DNA of 64,000 nt from Desulfobacter sp. (GTDB lineage Bacteria > Desulfobacterota > Desulfobacteria > Desulfobacterales > Desulfobacteraceae), in the NCBI GenBank assembly GCA_028768545.1, contig CP054838.1, positions 3,717,001-3,781,000 on the forward strand. Reading direction: 5' to 3'. Position numbers and translations under genes: made by a program. Shown piece by piece: positions 61,764 to 64,000 of this stretch. The notes below the pieces were generated by a model. The model made no database searches and was not told the DNA's origin. It saw only the letters and a list, made by a program, of their open reading frames with translations. Position 1 is the stretch's first letter; each line of letters opens with the position of its first letter.

Positions 61764-61982
61764 GTGCCCAATACGCTGCCGCTGCTGGTATCGGGCAAAT
61801 ATGTTCACGAGGTCACACCGCAACACTTTTTGATATATGAAAAAAAACAAAACAATGATGTGGCCCAGAAAATATTGCCCGCATCAAACCAGCACCCTGA
61901 AGGATGGCAGTGCAAACAGATGGTCTCTTCTGTCCAAAGGATAAATTTGACAACCGCAGAAGCCTATGAGCCTGCAGAATAA
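61764..61982 (+). CDS. Doubtful small ORF, 72 residues
   Basis: GTG-initiated frame without a ribosome site. Composition is fairly even and there is no recognisable domain. The long hairpin that follows (62005-62054) could be its terminator. It may also be a remnant of a larger gene. I list it only because the gap is otherwise empty. Confidence 0.2.
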   Translation: MPNTLPLLVSGKYVHEVTPQHFLIYEKKQNNDVAQKILPASNQHPEGWQCKQMVSSVQRINLTTAEAYEPAE

Positions 61983-62004
61983 CCCGCTTTAGACGGATAA
62001 AAAA

Positions 62005-62054
62005 ATATAAAAGGGGAGATTGCTTTGGGGGGAAAGCAATACCCCTTTTTATAT
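62005..62054 (+). terminator. Two-tier long hairpin, probable terminator
   Basis: Outer arms ATATAAAAGGGG and CCCCTTTTTATAT enclose inner arms ATTGCTTT and AAAGCAAT around a G-run. The plus-strand 3' side is T-rich. It may terminate upstream transcripts or be a structured RNA. Confidence 0.6.
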
Positions 62055-62167
62055 TTAACACTCAACTTTCAGGGCTGAATCCTATTGGCCAGCCTGATTC
62101 TTTCCGGTTGGCCTTCATCAATGCGAATCCTGGATCCAGATGAAATAAAGATCCGCCCCCCCCCCCC

Positions 62168-62760
62168 TTAACCTCCAGCCGCAGAAAAATAATAATTCAC
62201 ACCATCCTGAAAACCGCCTTCAAACCCGTCAAGATCGACCTTGGGATCATTGATGTTAGCCCAGTTTTCTTTGGCCTTGCTGCCGGCGTTCAGGGCATCG
62301 GCACAGCACCGCCATAGCGGCCTTCCATATCGCTGATGCCTATGGTCCATTTGATTTCAAAATCTCCGACTTTAATTGATGCGCTGAAGTTTTCGGTCAG
62401 TCCCAAGGCGAATTTTTTCGCTGCCGCAAGATTTTTTTTATAGTCTGTCACTATCAATAAAAAGGCACTCACCGACCAGGCAGAGGAACTGATACCCACC
62501 AGGCCGCCGGGGATGTAGTCAAGCCCGTCCCGTTTTGCAACCCAAGAGACAAACCAGTCTCCGTGCCGACGGCTTGACTAAAACTATAGCAATCAACCAA
62601 ATTTAATATTTCATGGATCACGTTTCGTTTTATTTCCAAATCACCCAATGGTGTTCTTTTCGCCGAAAAAAAGCGGCTCACATTCGTCTCCGCCTATTTG
62701 ACGGGGCCTGAGACGACCCAGCACTCTGGCGTGAAATATCGTGCGGGTTTGATTGTGCCT
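62168..62760 (-). pseudogene. Decayed gene remnant with several frameshifts
   Basis: Coding-like sequence continues across different minus-strand frames: SRFFSAKRTPLGDLEIKRN, then IKRNVIHEILNLVDCYSFSQ and GLSLGLQNGTG, switching near 62515 to GGLVGISSSAWSVSAFLL, then LAAAKKFALGLTENFSA and DFEIKWTIGISDMEGRYGG, switching again near 62310 to ADALNAGSKAKENWANIND and ending FQDGVNYYFSAAGG. At least two single-base shifts are needed, and upstream a TAG (62694-62696) interrupts PVK-TAG-AETNV. I do not recognise the family. A C13 run follows the stop. Probably a dead gene. Confidence 0.55.
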
Positions 62761-62846
62761 TGATCACCCCTGCACAACGGCGAACAATGGTTTGGGGCAT
62801 ACTGAACATTATCCATGAGATCCGGTGTATGTTCAATGGTGATTTT

Positions 62847-64000
62847 TTAAAATGAAAATTGTTCCGTATGAATGGTACAGCTTGGGATTTTTGTTTCTTT
62901 TAACACCTGTAAAATATCCATTGTCATTGGTCCAGGCCCGCAAATAAAAAATTCACAGGCAGCCTGATTCAAAGCATCCATGTTCACCCCATGACGCTTG
63001 AGCACCTGATCCAGCATAATTTTATCAATTCGCCCCCTGAGCCCAGCCCACACGGGTTCCCGTGATAACACCGGTTCAAAAACAAAGAGGGGCATCTGTT
63101 TTCCGATCGCCTGTATTTCGTTTAAACGGATGAGATCTTTTTTATACCTTACCCCCCATAGGAGTATGACTTTGCGCTTTGGATCCTGAATGGAAAGATC
63201 ACCGAGCATGGACAGCATAGGGGTTACACCAATGCCTCCTGCAATAAAAATCAAAGTGCGGCCGGATAACACCCGGTCATATGAAAAATCCCCATATGGC
63301 CCGTTTATGCTGACCGAGCTGCCGCATTTGATCTCTTTGATTTTAGCTGTAAAATCCCCCAATTGTTTAACCGTAATGCTCAGTTGCCGGTCTTTTGGTG
63401 GGGATGAAATGGTGAAAGGATGGGATTGTGACGGCATGGACCTGTCCAAAGGGCGGATATAACAAAACTGGCCGGCCCGGTGTTTGATCTTTCTGCCCGG
63501 GGGCGGATCAAAAAGCATAGTAAAGACCGAGTCGGATTCGAAAATCACCTTGTTGACCTTCCATGGATCTTTTTCCAGCATTTGGGGAACACGTATCTTA
63601 TAATACAAAAAAACAAACAGGGGGCCAGCGCCGATCATGGCCATGCCTGCCTTGAATACGATCAATCCCTGTTCGGGGATGAGCACCACATGGGCAATCA
63701 GCAATACCATTCCTGCGGGCATGGCATAATGCAACAGCAGGCATCGTTCGTGTGTAAGGGTTAACACGGCTGCGATCTTATCCCTGAATGGCTTGAGAAC
63801 CGGCAGGAACCGGATAAAATAATTGCTGAAAAACAGACCGCTGAACAGGGTTGCCCAAAGCAAGACCATATCGGCCGTGCCGCCGAGGCCTGCCTGAATT
63901 TTGCTGATATATTTTTCATTTCCAAAGCCGGTATGAATGAGAACAATCACCAGGACACCAATGGCAAAGAGCATGTGAAGGACCAGCCGTTTGTCCTGGG
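62847..64000 (-). CDS. Membrane flavoprotein reductase (ferredoxin-NADP reductase type), N-terminus outside the window
   Basis: The frame is open to the window edge, at least 384 residues. N-terminal part: four or five membrane helices of the ferric-reductase-like type (HMLFAIGVLVIVLIHTG; MVLLWATLFSGLFFSNYFI; LLLHYAMPAGMVLLIAHVV; FKAGMAMIGAGPLFVFLYY) with His residues that could bind heme. C-terminal part: FAD domain (FCYIRPL...SHPFTISSPP) and NAD domain (IFIAGGIGVTPMLSML; FFICGPGPMTMDI). It moves electrons from NAD(P)H across the membrane or to heme. The acceptor is unknown. ATG at 63974 is internal to a longer frame. Confidence 0.85.
   Translation of the reverse strand, partial: QDKRLVLHMLFAIGVLVIVLIHTGFGNEKYISKIQAGLGGTADMVLLWATLFSGLFFSNYFIRFLPVLKPFRDKIAAVLTLTHERCLLLHYAMPAGMVLLIAHVVLIPEQGLIVFKAGMAMIGAGPLFVFLYYKIRVPQMLEKDPWKVNKVIFESDSVFTMLFDPPPGRKIKHRAGQFCYIRPLDRSMPSQSHPFTISSPPKDRQLSITVKQLGDFTAKIKEIKCGSSVSINGPYGDFSYDRVLSGRTLIFIAGGIGVTPMLSMLGDLSIQDPKRKVILLWGVRYKKDLIRLNEIQAIGKQMPLFVFEPVLSREPVWAGLRGRIDKIMLDQVLKRHGVNMDALNQAACEFFICGPGPMTMDILQVLKETKIPSCTIHTEQFSF

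Larger units (their letters stand above)
61452..62004. other. Mostly gene-free region with one hairpin and one doubtful ORF
   Basis: Holds a perfect ten-pair hairpin (61633-61660) and a doubtful frame 61764-61982; otherwise I see nothing. Confidence 0.4.

Noticed and set aside
1..64000. CRISPR array, rRNA genes or prophage
   Set aside because: No regularly spaced direct repeats, no rRNA-like sequence and no phage structural genes were seen.

Overview
The window reads as chromosome from an anaerobic sulfate-reducer-type bacterium of the Desulfobacterales (Desulfobacterium/Desulfobacula-like). I infer this from family resemblance, not from a search. The pointers are a cytosolic HdrA/MvhDGA electron-confurcating hydrogenase with selenocysteine in three of its four subunits, many receiver and histidine-kinase genes, an EtfAB/acyl-CoA dehydrogenase cluster, a bacterial phosphagen kinase, and oxygen-defence genes (Bat operon, cytochrome oxidase, MsrAB, rubrerythrin-like protein).

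Layout. 1-7 kb (minus): universal stress protein, receiver, two sensor kinases, NhaD-like Na+/H+ antiporter, PilZ protein. 7.3-9 kb: a frameshifted nhaA and tRNA-Pro(GGG). 9.4-16 kb (plus): hydrogenase maturation protease, tandem HdrA (Sec), MvhD (Sec), MvhG, MvhA (Sec), then a strong terminator. 16-17.3 kb: two unknown genes. 17.7-26.1 kb: a phosphorelay cluster (atypical AAA+ regulator, REC, Cache kinase, REC, kinase-like protein, REC). It is interrupted by an IS4-family element that itself carries a second IS, both with target duplications. An IS256-family element follows at 26.1-27.6 kb. 27.7-31 kb: MocR-like regulator, rubrerythrin-like protein, gpsA. 31-40 kb (minus): a MoxR/DUF58/BatA/BatBC/BatDE operon with a DJ-1 gene broken by TAA. 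40-43.5 kb: TetR, phosphagen kinase, MsrAB. 43.5-49.7 kb (minus): cytochrome oxidase of type A2 with CtaB, Sco, DOMON and DUF2231 proteins. 50 kb: a 45-residue acidic protein with its own promoter and terminator. 50.4-55.6 kb (minus): iron alcohol dehydrogenase, acyl-CoA dehydrogenase, EtfB, EtfA, thioesterase. 55.7 kb: a 72-residue SelW-like selenoprotein. 56.4-60.5 kb: metK, ahcY and a divergent adenosine-kinase-like gene. 60.7-64 kb: a NarL-type regulator with an altered acceptor residue, a decayed gene, and a partial membrane flavoprotein reductase.

The most unusual signal is in-frame amber (TAG) codons inside otherwise intact genes. Three adjacent genes of the acyl-CoA dehydrogenase/EtfB/thioesterase group carry TAG at codons 54, 53 and 58, and a sensor kinase carries TAG at codon 31. 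Homology-like sequence runs straight through each one. Together with four TGA codons read as selenocysteine (each followed by a SECIS-like hairpin), this suggests an organism using both the 21st and the 22nd amino acid (pyrrolysine), as reported for some Deltaproteobacteria. The competing view is gene decay or sequence error. The window also has one TAA-broken gene, one frameshifted gene and a decayed remnant, and TAG terminates about seven other genes normally, so wholesale reassignment of TAG is not supported.
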